Positions 1 to 9,726 of a stretch of 64,000 nucleotides of DNA are shown here, in pieces. The DNA is taken from the NCBI GenBank assembly GCA_033239125.1, contig BSWB01000003.1, positions 106,226,320 through 106,290,319 of the forward strand. Reading direction: 5' to 3'. The translations under genes and the position numbers were made by a program. The notes below the pieces were generated by a model. That model ran no database searches. It was not told where the DNA came from and worked only from the letters and a program-made list of their open reading frames with translations. The stretch is from Fagopyrum homotropicum (lineage: Eukaryota; Streptophyta; Magnoliopsida; Caryophyllales; Polygonaceae). Numbering within the stretch: the stretch's first letter is position 1; every line of letters starts with the position of its first letter.

Positions 1-949
1 GAAGAAGGAGCCTAAGAGTATAGACTGATCTAAGAGAGTTAAGGTAAGAGTACTCGAGGAGGGTAGCCTTCGTGCTTATGATAACATGAAAGTTTTGGAA
101 GGAAGTTAGTCGATGACCTCAAGGAGGTCAGCTGTAAAGTGACGGTGGCAATCAAGAACACACCTGTGCGGGGTTTCCTAATGATGAGTACGGATGGGAA
201 AAGTAAACAAGGTTGTGGGAATATAGCAGATCGGTGACCGGAGTTGGTGTATGCTCGGTGGTTCAATGCCAATGGTAAGAAGGTGTATCAACTAAGGCGC
301 TTGTGTCTTGGTCATATAACGTGAAGAGGTTAAAGCAAGTAACTATGATTACACCTCCCAGGGAGGGATTGTAACGACCTTACGTGACTTTTTGTGGTTA
401 TGAGATTGACATGTAAGAGAACGGCGTGGATTTGGACCTTTGATGTTTGAGCATGGTTAACATGAAGGTGAGATTTCCATTGTGCTTTATGCAAATGGCC
501 ATGTGAAGAAAGAAGATGCATGATAATTTCTTTCTTACGAAACGGATGATACGTTGTCGCGAATAAGAGATGAGTCAAGTTTCTTTACTCACACAAAGGA
601 GCCATGTGCCTATGGTGTAGAATTGAGGACCGAGATTATAGTAGTATTGCAAGTTGTAAGCTTAAGATGGTAGTACTCGAGAATTTACGAGTTGGGAGTT
701 ACGATAGTTTTGAATGGGAAATTTCTTCGGGTTTTCCCCATAGGGCATTCTGGTATGGTTTTTGAGGAAAGCTACGAGACGGAAAAGTGGTACTTCGATT
801 ATCGAGGGATGTGTAAGGTGAACGACAAGTAGAGGTATCTTCTCTGTAGTAGGACGCTCATTAAGGCTAGTTGCGTGGGATCCTTATGTTTTATAAGATC
901 AACTTGAAGTCGAGATACCACCAGATTGGGTGGTTAGCGAGTTACCGAC
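1..949 (+). pseudogene. Decayed sequence with a Ty3/gypsy reverse-transcriptase relic
   Basis: No intact reading frame is visible. The one recognisable piece is at 886-927 on the plus strand. It reads MFYKINLKSRYHQI and matches the Ty3/gypsy RT block normally written as K-I-D-L-R-S-G-Y-H-Q. This block is more like chromovirus elements than the Athila elements in the rest of the window, whose equivalent reads YLDGYSGFFQIP. The flanking bases are probably further decayed pol, but I cannot place domains in them. The relic is cut off just after the motif, and unrelated sequence follows. The RT identification is moderately sure; the assignment of the rest is a guess. Confidence 0.4.
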
Positions 950-1556
950 CTTCCCGCAGGCGCGGCTCAGTCCTTCCGCATGCGCGAGGTGTTGAGTGAC
1001 GGATTTTATCCCAGAAATCCCGTTCCGACCCTTTGGTTTCCGCTTTTCCCTTTCCGACCCTCGGTCTCTTTAGTGAGGAGACATATGGGACAACTGACCC
1101 TTGGGTCTCCCCATCCCTCTTTGCAGCTCACTTTTCACTCCCTCTCTCTTCACTCTCCTCTTTCACGTTAGTTCTCTCCTTCACCCTCCCTCTTGTGCTC
1201 TTTCCTCTTCTTTCTCCTTGGAAGCTCTTGGCTAGTGATCTACAACATGAGAGAGCTTTGGTTCAATTCCGCTAAGCTTCCTTCCTCCCCTCTTCTCCTT
1301 TCTTGCTGATTTTCTTTCCGTGTCTACTCTTCTCCTCCATGGCTATGGAGGAAGCTTGTGAAGAGAGACCTTGTTCAATCCTTTGCATGTGCTTGTTCTT
1401 AGCTCGATTAGGTCATGGAGAGGTGTCTAAGATCAGTGGTTAGTGTTTGGAGATGGCCCAACCAGAGAAGGAAGCCATAGAATCTCAAGTGCACAATCTA
1501 AGATCGAAGAAATCGTTGTTTCTGGAGTTCTACCGCGGGGGCGGCATTTGTCGCCG
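950..1556. other. Unassigned, CT-rich stretch between relic and first LTR
   Basis: About 600 bases without a convincing gene. Positions 1040-1330 are strongly pyrimidine-rich on the plus strand, with many CTC, TTC and CCTC runs. The short open frames here are compositional and resemble no protein I know. It could be LTR or leader of a decayed element, or a plant 5' UTR-like remnant. It ends exactly where the A1 LTR begins with TGATAGCATG. Confidence 0.3.
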
Positions 1557-3187
1557 TGATAGCATGAAATATGACCTTTTATTAGGCACTTATTTTTATT
1601 GTTTTTCCTTTTTTTGTTGTGTACATGGATGAGAGTTTGAAGCATTTGTGAGCACATTCACCTATTTTGTCGATATAGGGATCTACACAAGCTTTGTTGT
1701 GTTTTTAGGTGAATAAAGGCTTGGATTGGAGCATATATGAGAGAGTAGGAGTATTTGATCATGCTAGGCATCAAGTTGATGCATTGGAGAAGCTAAGGAA
1801 GGAGCATGATTAGAGAACTTTACGAAACAAAGGCTTTTACAAAGGAATTTGAGAAATCATGGCCAAAACCAAGAGAACCACGACCGTGGCTTTAGCATTG
1901 AGGGCGTGGAAAACAAGGTCGAGAGCAACAGAGACTTTCCACGACCGGTTCCACGAACGTGTAAGTTTACACTAAACCGTGATTTTTATAACGGTTGCCA
2001 CGTGTCATATTTGCCACGTCAACAACGGTTATCGGGCTTTTCGTAACCATACTTTTTCCCTATAAGAAGGCTGAAGAAAGGAGAAATTAAGGACGGTTGG
2101 ATACGCTACATACATCTATACGGAGTGTATTTTGGAGATTGCTTAGGAAGATTCCATTGCGTATAGGGAAGTTCTCGAGAAGGACGTATTTCGAGATTGC
2201 GTACTTAGAGAAGATCTTAAGGTTTACATTTGAAGGCGGATTGACATCCCATTCTTCATTATTGCTAGAGATTGTTGTGATGTATTCTGTTCCCTATACC
2301 GCATAAATTGAACACATATACTTGTTGTTTGTTTTCGAGATTGACTATTCGATTATTATTGAGTTTTCGAGATTTTACCCTTTTTCTCTTTTAAAATTGA
2401 TTATTGATTCAATGACAATGATTGTTGGCTAAAACCCTTTAGTAATTCTAAGGTGAAGGGTTGATAGTTGTGGCTTAGATAATGATAGATTGAACTTAAG
2501 TAGATTGGACCTTGAGAGTTGCGAGAAACCTCGTCGTCGACTTTTTCCACGGCCTGTTCTTGAGTTCCACGGTCGTGGTTCCGCAAGATCCAGCCGTGGT
2601 TTCCCCTGTCGAACGTACTTTGCTTTTTCTTTGATCCAAAGTTAAAGATTTGCTTTAACCTAGCCTTGGCTTGCCTTTTCTAGTTAGTAGCGAGACTCAA
2701 CATCCTCTATATCGGTTTCGAGTGTCACAACCTTAACCGTTTTGGGTTATCTTTGATTTCCTTGTGTTTGGGCATGGGTATGTGAGAGTAATTCTTAACC
2801 TTTGATCCTTTCTATACTGCAGCCTCAACAACCTTTATAGAGAGAGTCTTTGGGTGAGATATATATAGGGTTTTGGAACTTCACCGTACATAACCTTACA
2901 TTAGATATACCTTTGCAATTTGTCCTCACATTTATAGAATATCTTGAATCAATTGCCAGAATTGGTTATCTGGATCTTTAGACTTGCTGTATTCCCAATA
3001 TACTTGCAAAGCTTCTACATTACTTGCTTGACGATTCGTGAACTGATTTTGTTCCCCCCAAATCCCTGAGTTCGATACTCTGGAATTCTTGGTTTACTAC
3101 GCCGATCCGTACACTACGGGTTCGCTTTGCTTTGATTTCAGTTTTATAAATTTAAAGCTGATTTGCACACACCCTTTTGAGCGAACA
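1557..3187 (+). mobile_element. 5' LTR of Athila-type element A1
   Basis: This 1631-base LTR starts with TGATAGCATGAAATATGACC and ends with GAGCGAACA, six bases before the primer-binding site. The same sequence begins again at 14148 downstream of the element's 3' UTR, which confirms it as a direct terminal repeat. It holds a TATA-like box (2061-2068), the family block around GGATTGACATCCC near 2240, and the U5 block GATCCGTACACTACGGG near 3103. Palindromic motifs of the CCACGG type lie at about 1870-1960 and 2540-2600. The left flank shows no recoverable target duplication because the right partner is truncated. Confidence 0.9.
2061..2068 (+). promoter_or_regulatory. Candidate TATA box of the A1 LTR
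   Basis: TATAAGAA lies about 500 bases into the LTR and about 1.1 kb before its end. All related LTRs have a TATA-like box at the equivalent place, upstream of the conserved GGATTGACATCCC block. That makes it the likely start of transcription and the U3/R boundary. The activity is inferred from position and sequence only. Confidence 0.5.
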
Positions 3188-3193
3188 AGTTTT

Positions 3194-3211
3194 TGGCGCC
3201 GTTGCCGGGGA
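3194..3211 (+). other. Primer-binding site of A1 (tRNA-Asp)
   Basis: TGGCGCCGTTGCCGGGGA lies six bases after the LTR end. From my knowledge of plant tRNA-Asp(GTC), whose 3' end reads TCCCCGGCAACGGCGCCA, this is an exact 18-base complement. This primer is typical of the Athila lineage. The same site occurs in D (54438) and, reversed, in B (42094 and 30791). Confidence 0.92.
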
Positions 3212-3316
3212 TTTGGTTTAGGCCAAATTCGGCTCTCGGTTGTCGAGCTTGGGAGTTTTGCTCTTGTGATTTGATCTATCTACTTGATTGATATTTGCAG
3301 GAATTTTTATACGTAT

Positions 3317-4850
3317 ATGTGAAGGTCTAGATCCACCAAAGACCTCGTTCCTTTTGATCTTGAATTAGAGAAAACTTTGAGAAGAAATCTAAGAGAGACG
3401 AAGATTGTTGAAAATAATGAGAGGAACATCCAAGAGGAGTGGGATGAAACACGAGCTCAACTCCAATTGAGTGAGAAGGCTCGCTTAGAGGAAAAAGAAC
3501 GTAATCAATTTCAAATATATGAGCTTAGTATGATTTTGGAAATGAAATTGGAAAGGAATGACGCTAAGAAGAAGAAGGCTAAAACGTCTAAAGCTGAATC
3601 ATGTGATGATGATGATATGCCGGATCTAGAGAGGTAAGAGGTGCTGATGTCGTGGCTGAACCACAAACCCTTGGGCAATGTATGGACCCAATTCAACAAC
3701 CACGCCGTCTAGGTGTGAATCTTGGAGAGCAAGATGATCATGACTTTGGGATGCGTCCACAAGGCATCACTATGATCCGCAAAAATCAGTTTGGTGGAAG
3801 GGAAGTTGAATCTCCATATCAACACTTGTAAAATTTTGAGATTCTCATGGAAACTTTGAAACCGCACAACAACTACAAGGTGAGACCGTTCTTCTTCTCT
3901 TTTAAGGTCAAAGCCTTAGCTTGGTATCAAGCTCTTCCGGCTGCAAAGATTAACACATGGGAGGACTTGACTTCGGGATTTCTCACTAAGTTCTTCCCGC
4001 CATCCAAAACAGCGGAATTGAGAGGTAAGATAAATGCTTTTTCTATGAAACCTAACGAAAGTTTGTTTCAATCTTAGGAAAGGTTTCAGGATCTTCTATT
4101 GCTTTGCCCTCACCATGGCATTTCAAAGTTGGAATTATTGGAGATCTACTACAAGGGATTGGATGTGGAGACACAATTAAAACACCAATCTCTTTCTTGT
4201 GGTACATTCGTGGACATGAGAGAAGATGATGCTTGGGACTTCATTGAAAAGCAAGCCAAGTAATTGAGAAGTATTCCCATAGGAAGATGGATAATGGGAA
4301 TCGGAATTCGGGGGAACCAGGAGCAAAATTAACTCAAGTTGCGCAAACTCAAATATTTTCCCTCAACAATGAGATCAAGGAGTTGAAGGAAGTCATAAGA
4401 TCTAGACTTCAAAAGACGAATTAGCAAGATGTTGGCTACCTAGAAAGGGATAATAACCAAGGCAATAGGAACAACTACCGGAACAATAATTAGAACAACA
4501 ACAATAGGAACTCCAACAACAATTGGAGATCCAACCAACAAAATTCCGGTAATCCCTATTCACATGCTGAAAATACACTAACATCTCAATCTTCTTCTAC
4601 TCCTTTGAAAAGCCAGGGTAAAACTTCAAATAATTCAAGTAAACCGGAGAAGGATAAGTATGACGCTATGCTGGAGACAATCTTGGGGAAGCTCCAGGGA
4701 CTAGAGAATCATATCACTTCGGTTGATAAAGAACAAAAAGCTTTAGAAAACCAAGTTTTTAGAAGGCTGGAGAAGTTCTTAGAGATCAAGGGAAGCTTCC
4801 AAACCTCCTCTACCATTGAAAAGCCAGGGTGATGCCTATTACAACTATAA
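3317..4850 (+). pseudogene. gag of A1, decayed
   Basis: This is the capsid-type gag region. The start ATG at 3317 is followed at once by TGA, where the related copies in B and D continue MRRSR. Reading on in the same frame gives a charged coiled-coil region (3377-3637), a stop at 3635, and the retrotransposon gag domain at about 3700-4260 with the motif LAWYQALPAAKINTWEDL. Further stops occur near 3830 and at 4075, where a tryptophan codon became TAG. An Asn-rich stretch lies at about 4440-4550, where many gag proteins have a zinc knuckle. At least four disabling changes make it non-functional. The order and motifs match gag in B, C and D. Confidence 0.85.
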
Positions 4851-6123
4851 GTGGTGTAACAACCACCGACCCGCAGCCAAAGTTCGTCGAAGTCCCCGTT
4901 GAGAAAGAGAAATAAAAGGAGAAGGAGAAGGAAGATGCTCCTCTTCCTTCTCCAACTTACAAACCTCCTCTACCATTCCCGAAATCTACAGCAAGAGCGC
5001 GTCTAGACAAGCAATTCGGCAAGTTTATTGATCTAATGAGCAAACTGCATATTAACATACCTTTCATTGATGCAATAGTAGGTATGCCCGCATACGGGAA
5101 GTTCTAAAAGGAGATCCTCTCTAATAAGAGGAAGCTGGAAGACTTTGGAGAAGTCAAGATGAGTTCGAAATCTTTGGAGCTCATCAAAACAATGACGGAG
5201 AAGATGCCCTTAAAGATGCGAGATCCGGGGTCATTTTGTATAGCAATAGGAGTTGGAGAAGTCACATACGATGATCTTTGTTATTTAGGAGCAAGCGTAA
5301 GCATCATTCCGCTTGCTTTGTGTAGGAAGGTCGGTTTAAGTGAACCTAAACCGGAGAAGATGACGTTGTACATGGCAAATCGATCCATAACTCGACTCGT
5401 AGGAATCATTGAAGATGTCCCGGTCAAGCTCGGTAAGTTCTATATTCCTATAGATTTTGTTGTGCTTGACATTCCTGCAGATTGTCTAGTCCCGATCATA
5501 CTCGGGAGACCTTTTTTTGCAACTTCTGGCTGTATGCTAGATTGCAAGAATGTTAGACTAGCCTTCGATATTGGAGAAGAGAAGGTTGAATTTGTTCTCT
5601 CAACTTTGGAAAAAGAACCTGAACTTGGAAAGTATATGTTCAACCTCTATGACGAAGAAGTATATAGAGACGAAGTAACTCGATCTTGTTTAAAGATCCA
5701 TTACAAAAGGTCATAACTATGAGCATCATGCAAAGAGGGGATGAAGAGGATTGCAATGTTGAGGTTGATGCTTTGGAGGAGCTAAAAGAATTGAAAATTG
5801 AAGAATTCGAAAAATTGTACGATGGCTCCGAAGACGTTAGAAACCACAGCCAATCGTGCTTTTCCACGGGGGTGGTTTCACCTATTCCAGTTGTGGAAAG
5901 TTATGTCGAGAGCAAAGATTTAATTCAAACCACATTCCACGGCCTCCCAGACACAAACCACGGATGTGGAAGTAAGAGTGACATCGTGGTTTTGGAAAAT
6001 GCTGAAGACAACTCCGTTCTTTCTACAAACATTCATGATTCTTCCTCCACTACCCCCACACCCTTGTAGACTTCCAAGGAGACATCAGCCACATCTCATG
6101 ACACTCCAAAGGTATCAACAACC
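4851..6123 (+). pseudogene. Protease region and protease-RT linker of A1, decayed
   Basis: The conserved block ahead of protease (KPPLPFP, RARLDKQFGKF, LSNKRKLEDFGEVKM) is followed by an aspartic protease-like domain, whose longest open part is 5159-5716. The catalytic motif in the intact relatives is CDLGAS. Here the aspartate codon has become tyrosine (TAT at 5282), so the enzyme would be dead. The domain continues with MTLYMANRSITR, PIDFVVLDIPADC and IILGRPFFATSGC. A frameshift near 5690 moves the frame to 5686-6069, an acidic linker containing CCACGG-type motifs at about 5840-5990. Stops occur at 4912, 5105 and 6067. Confidence 0.85.
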
Positions 6124-7086
6124 TTGGGATTGAAGCCACTTCCCACACATCTTAGGTATGCATTTCTTGGAACTAATTCTACATTTCTCGTTATTGTTAG
6201 TTCCGATTTAAATGAAGATGAACATGAGAAACTAACGGTTGTTTTGAGGAAACATAAGAAAGCTTTAGGTTATAACATAGAGGATCTTATAGGAATTAAA
6301 CCATCTTTATGTATGCACAAGATTCTAATGGAGGAAGATTTCAAGCCTTCGCGACAACCTCAAAGACGGTTAAATCTGATCAAGAAGGAGGTTGTCAAGA
6401 TGGAAATTCTTAAGTTACTTGACACAGGTATCATCTATCCTATCTCCGATAGCAAGTGGGTGAGCCCCGTCCAAGTTGTCCCGAAGAAAGGAGGAATGAC
6501 GGTTATTACCAACAAGAACAATGAGCTCATTCCTACAAGAACCGTGACCGGATGGAGGGTGTGCATTGACTACCGCAAGCTGAACAATGCAACTAGGAAG
6601 GATCACTTCCCGCTACCATTCATAGATCAAATGCTTGAGAGGTTAGCACAAGACTCCTATTTTTGTTATCTTGACGGTTATAGTGGTTTCTTCCAGATTC
6701 CGATCCACCCGGACGATCAAGAGAAGACCACATTCACGTGCCCATGGGGTACGTTTGCTTATAGGAGGATGCCATTCGGACTTTGCAACGCTCCAGCCAC
6801 CTTTCAAAGGTGTATGATGTCCATCTTCTCGGACTATATTGAGGAAATCATGGAGGTTTTTATGGATGAATTTTCAGTTTATTGTTCCTCATTTGACAAT
6901 TGTCTTTCTAACCTTTCTCTTGTTTTGCAAAGATGTGAGGACACTAACCTTGTTCTAAATTGGGAGAAGTGTCAATCCATGGTTACAGAAGGCATTGTGT
7001 TAGGACATTTGATCTCCAATAGAGGGATCGAAGTTGACAAGGCTAAGATCGAGACGATAGAGAAGCTTCCTCCTCATCTTCGGTGA
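6124..7086 (+). pseudogene. Reverse transcriptase of A1
   Basis: An open stretch of 320 residues covers nearly the whole RT palm and fingers. Visible blocks are LLDTGIIYPISDSKWVSPVQ, GWRVCIDYRKLN, FPLPFIDQMLERL, YLDGYSGFFQIPIHPDD, WGTFAYRRMPFGLCNAP and FMDEFSVY. The last corresponds to the YxDD active site. Here the second aspartate is glutamate (GAA at 6868-6870), which is expected to impair catalysis, whereas B and D keep FMDD. The frame breaks near 7080 where the sequence KLPPHLR departs from the family, so RNase H is out of frame. Confidence 0.92.
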
Positions 7087-7699
7087 AGGAGAAGGAGTTT
7101 CCTAGGACACGCAGGATTTTATAGGAGATTCATCAAAGATTTTTTGAAAATTTCTAAACCGCTAACTAATCTATTGATGAAGGATGTTGTTTTTGAATTT
7201 TCGTAGGAATGTTTAGATGCTTTCTATAAAATTCGAGAAGCCCTCATCTCAACCCCAATAATCCAACCTCCAGACTGGAATCTCCCATTCGAGGTTATGT
7301 GTGATGCAAGTGACGTAGCTGTTGGAGCGGTTCTTGGACACAAGAAAGACGGCCACACTCATTCCATCTACTATGCTAGTAAGACGCTAGATGAAGCGCA
7401 GCTCAACTACGCCACGACAGAAAAGGAATTTCTTGCCATTGTATATGCTTTTGAAAATTTCCGTCTTATCTTGTAGGAGCGAAGGTGATTGTATACACGG
7501 ATAATTCAGCAATACGGTATTTGCTCGCCAAGAAAGATGCGAAGCCAAGGCTGATTAGATGGATTCTTCTATTCAATAATTCGATCTAGATATTCGCGAC
7601 AAGAAATGATCCGAAAATTCTGTTGCGGATCACTTAAGTCGTCTACCACACACTACAAGTGACGACTTACCCATCGATAACTCCTTCCCGGATGAACAA
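7087..7699 (+). pseudogene. RT thumb and RNase H of A1, decayed
   Basis: Translation in pieces gives RSFLGHAGFYRRFIKDF (RT connection), then the RNase H-like domain with MCDASDVAVGAVLG, YYASKTLDEAQLNYATTEKE and VIVYTDNSAIRYLLAKKD. The acidic residues DAS, the E of EKE and the D of YTD are still encoded. The frame is broken by a TAG at 7204-7206, a frameshift near 7465 and several changes at 7575-7640. The usual end motif NSVADHLSRL survives only in another frame. Confidence 0.85.
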
Positions 7700-8802
7700 T
7701 TGCACATAATGGAGGAGTGCATCGATCTTATTTCTAGAGGTAACGAACCTTGGTTTCCTAATTTTGTAAATTATTTGGTTTGTCAGGAATTACCTCCCGG
7801 ATTATCCTACGCACAAAGAAAGAAGTTCTTTAGGGATGTCCGTCAATACTATTGGAATGAACCTCTACTCTTCAAGAGAGGTCCTGATGGCATCATTAGA
7901 AGATGTGTGCCGGAAGACGAAATGCAAAGTGTCATTCGTCATTGTCATTCACTTCCTTGTGGAGGACACGCTAGTTTTGATAAAACTAGCGCTAAGGTAC
8001 TGCGATCCGGATTCTTTTGGCCTACTTTATTTAAGGATGTTCAAACCTTTGTTGCTTGTTGCGATGCTTGTCAAAGAACAAGGAACATTTCTAGGAGGAA
8101 TGAGATGCCTCTCAACAATATTCAAGAGGTGGAGATCTTTGACGTTTGGGGAGTCGATTTCATGGGAACATATCCGTCATCTTGTGGAAACCACTACATA
8201 CTTCTAGATGTAGATTATGTTTCGAGATGGGTGGAAGCTATTGCCTCTCCAACTAAGGATGCTATGGTGGTTGTCAAGTTCTTTAATAGAACTATTTCCC
8301 CAAGGTTTGGGACACCACGAACCATCATTAGTGACGGAGGTTTACACTTCATAGCCCGACGATACGAAGCTCTACTAGGTAAGTATGGGGTGACTCACAA
8401 GATCGCCACACCCTATCATCCGCAAATAAGTGGACAAGTGGAGATTTGAAATAGAGAAATCAAAGGAATCCTTGAAAAGACAGTGTCAAAAACGAGGAAG
8501 GATTGGTCATTGAAGCTGGATGACGCATTGTGGGCGTATAGGACAGCATACAAGACTCCCATCGGCACAACACCATACAACCTTGTGTATGGGAAGTCTT
8601 GTCATCTTCTGGTAGAGCTGGAACATAAGACGTATTGGGCTGTAAAGTGGTTGACCTTCAGCATGAAAGAAGCATGCGAGAAGCGGGCGAGAAGCACCTC
8701 TTGGACCATAACGAGCTAGAAGAACTCCGCTTGAACGCCTATGAGAATGCCAAGATTTAAAAAGAAAGGGCAAAGTGTTGGCATGATAAGCATATGATTC
8801 CA
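7700..8802 (+). pseudogene. Integrase of A1, broken and 3'-truncated
   Basis: Residues 1-249 are open from 7700 to 8449. They show the H2C2 zinc finger (RHCHSLPCGGHA to CCDACQ) and the catalytic core with VDFMG, ISDGG and QVEI, the D,D-35-E triad. A TGA at 8447 interrupts the core just after the catalytic glutamate. The reading resumes at 8483 (TRKDWSLKLDDALWAYRTAYKTPIGTTPYN) and breaks again near 8690. At about 8802 the sequence jumps from the KHMIPK region straight to the post-pol spacer. The GPF-type C-terminal module seen in D at 60270-60465 is therefore deleted. Confidence 0.9.
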
Positions 8803-8824
8803 AAGGAACCAAAACAAAGAGCTT

Positions 8825-8842
8825 CTTGGGAGGCAACCCAAG
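8825..8842 (+). promoter_or_regulatory. Conserved post-pol hairpin of A1
   Basis: CTTGGGAGGCAACCCAAG can fold into a six-base stem with a six-base loop. The same 18-mer occurs exactly in D (60508) and, reversed, in B and C, always just after the end of pol. Its conservation outside coding sequence suggests a function in the RNA, but none can be read from the sequence. Confidence 0.6.
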
Positions 8843-9644
8843 GTATTGCATTCTCGTTTTGTTTTTGTTTCTTTCTTAGATTAGATTAGTTTAGATGCTT
8901 TTGTTTGTTTTTCTACGATACCTTCCGGTATGTTTGTGTCTTTGGATGCCAAGAATAAGGAATGAGCAAAAGAAGAGAGGAAAAGCCGAAAGAATGACGA
9001 AACTTGGATTATTGGCGAGAACAGAGGATTCCACGGCCAAAAAGGAAAAACCATGGTCGTGGTTTGCTAAATTAGGTAGTGGAAAACAAGGTCGTATCTA
9101 AAGAAAATAAAAATGCCAAAAACCACGGGTTCCGTACAAAACCACGGCCGTGGAACACCCCGACTGGCCGTGGTTTTCAAATTTTTTACAGCAACTATAT
9201 AACTCCTCCTCCTTCACAAAATTCACATCTTCAACCCCTTCCACGCCCCAAACCACGCCGAAACAACCCTACCCTCACAATTCTTCATCCGGTAACCAAT
9301 TCGAACGATTCTTCGGCCCAAATTGAAGCAAATTGAATTCTATACAAGATTCCAACAAGAAACTGAACGAACAATCGATAATCGGAAATGAATTTGGATT
9401 TTCTCAAATCCAAACCCTAGGTTTTGTCTCTATCTCTTCTTTGTTTAATTTGTTCTTTTTTCTTACAAATTTCTAGGAGAACAAGACGGAATTGGACTTA
9501 GAAATAGTTTAGGATTGTTGTTGTTGAGTTTTTTGTGGATTTGCTGAGTTTTGTAGCGAGATCGAACAATTCTACGGGTGCCGTACAGTTCCACGGCCGT
9601 GGTTTCTGAATAACAGGTCGTGGTTTTTGCTGAGTTGTGAGAAA
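8843..9644 (+). other. pol to 3'-ORF spacer of A1
   Basis: Non-coding spacer of about 800 bases. It contains two clusters of the palindromic motif: 9028-9175, including an exact CCACGGCCGTGG at 9142, and 9573-9625, with an exact copy at 9591. The short open frames are not conserved in the equivalent spacers of B and D. The second cluster lies only about 45 bases ahead of the ATG of the 3' ORF. Confidence 0.6.
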
Positions 9645-9726
9645 ATGTTCGGGACTAGAAAATCAAACAGAACCAAGAAGCAAAATGGTGATGGGTCTTC
9701 TTCCCAACCCCCTCCTGTAGAACCAC
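9645..9726 (+). pseudogene. First part of the A1 env-like 3' ORF, split by a solo LTR
   Basis: The ATG at 9645 opens a basic, Ser/Pro-rich start (MFGTRKSNRTKKQ) equivalent to the start of the A2 copy (MFRNKSSRNKKQK). After 27 codons the frame is interrupted by a complete LTR. The reading frame resumes in phase at 11362, beyond the duplicated ACCAC target. The coding sequence was therefore probably open here when the insertion happened. Confidence 0.75.

Noticed and set aside
980..1275. Overlapping open frames in the CT-rich stretch as possible small genes
   Set aside because: They follow from pyrimidine-rich composition. There is no conserved motif and no second copy in the window.
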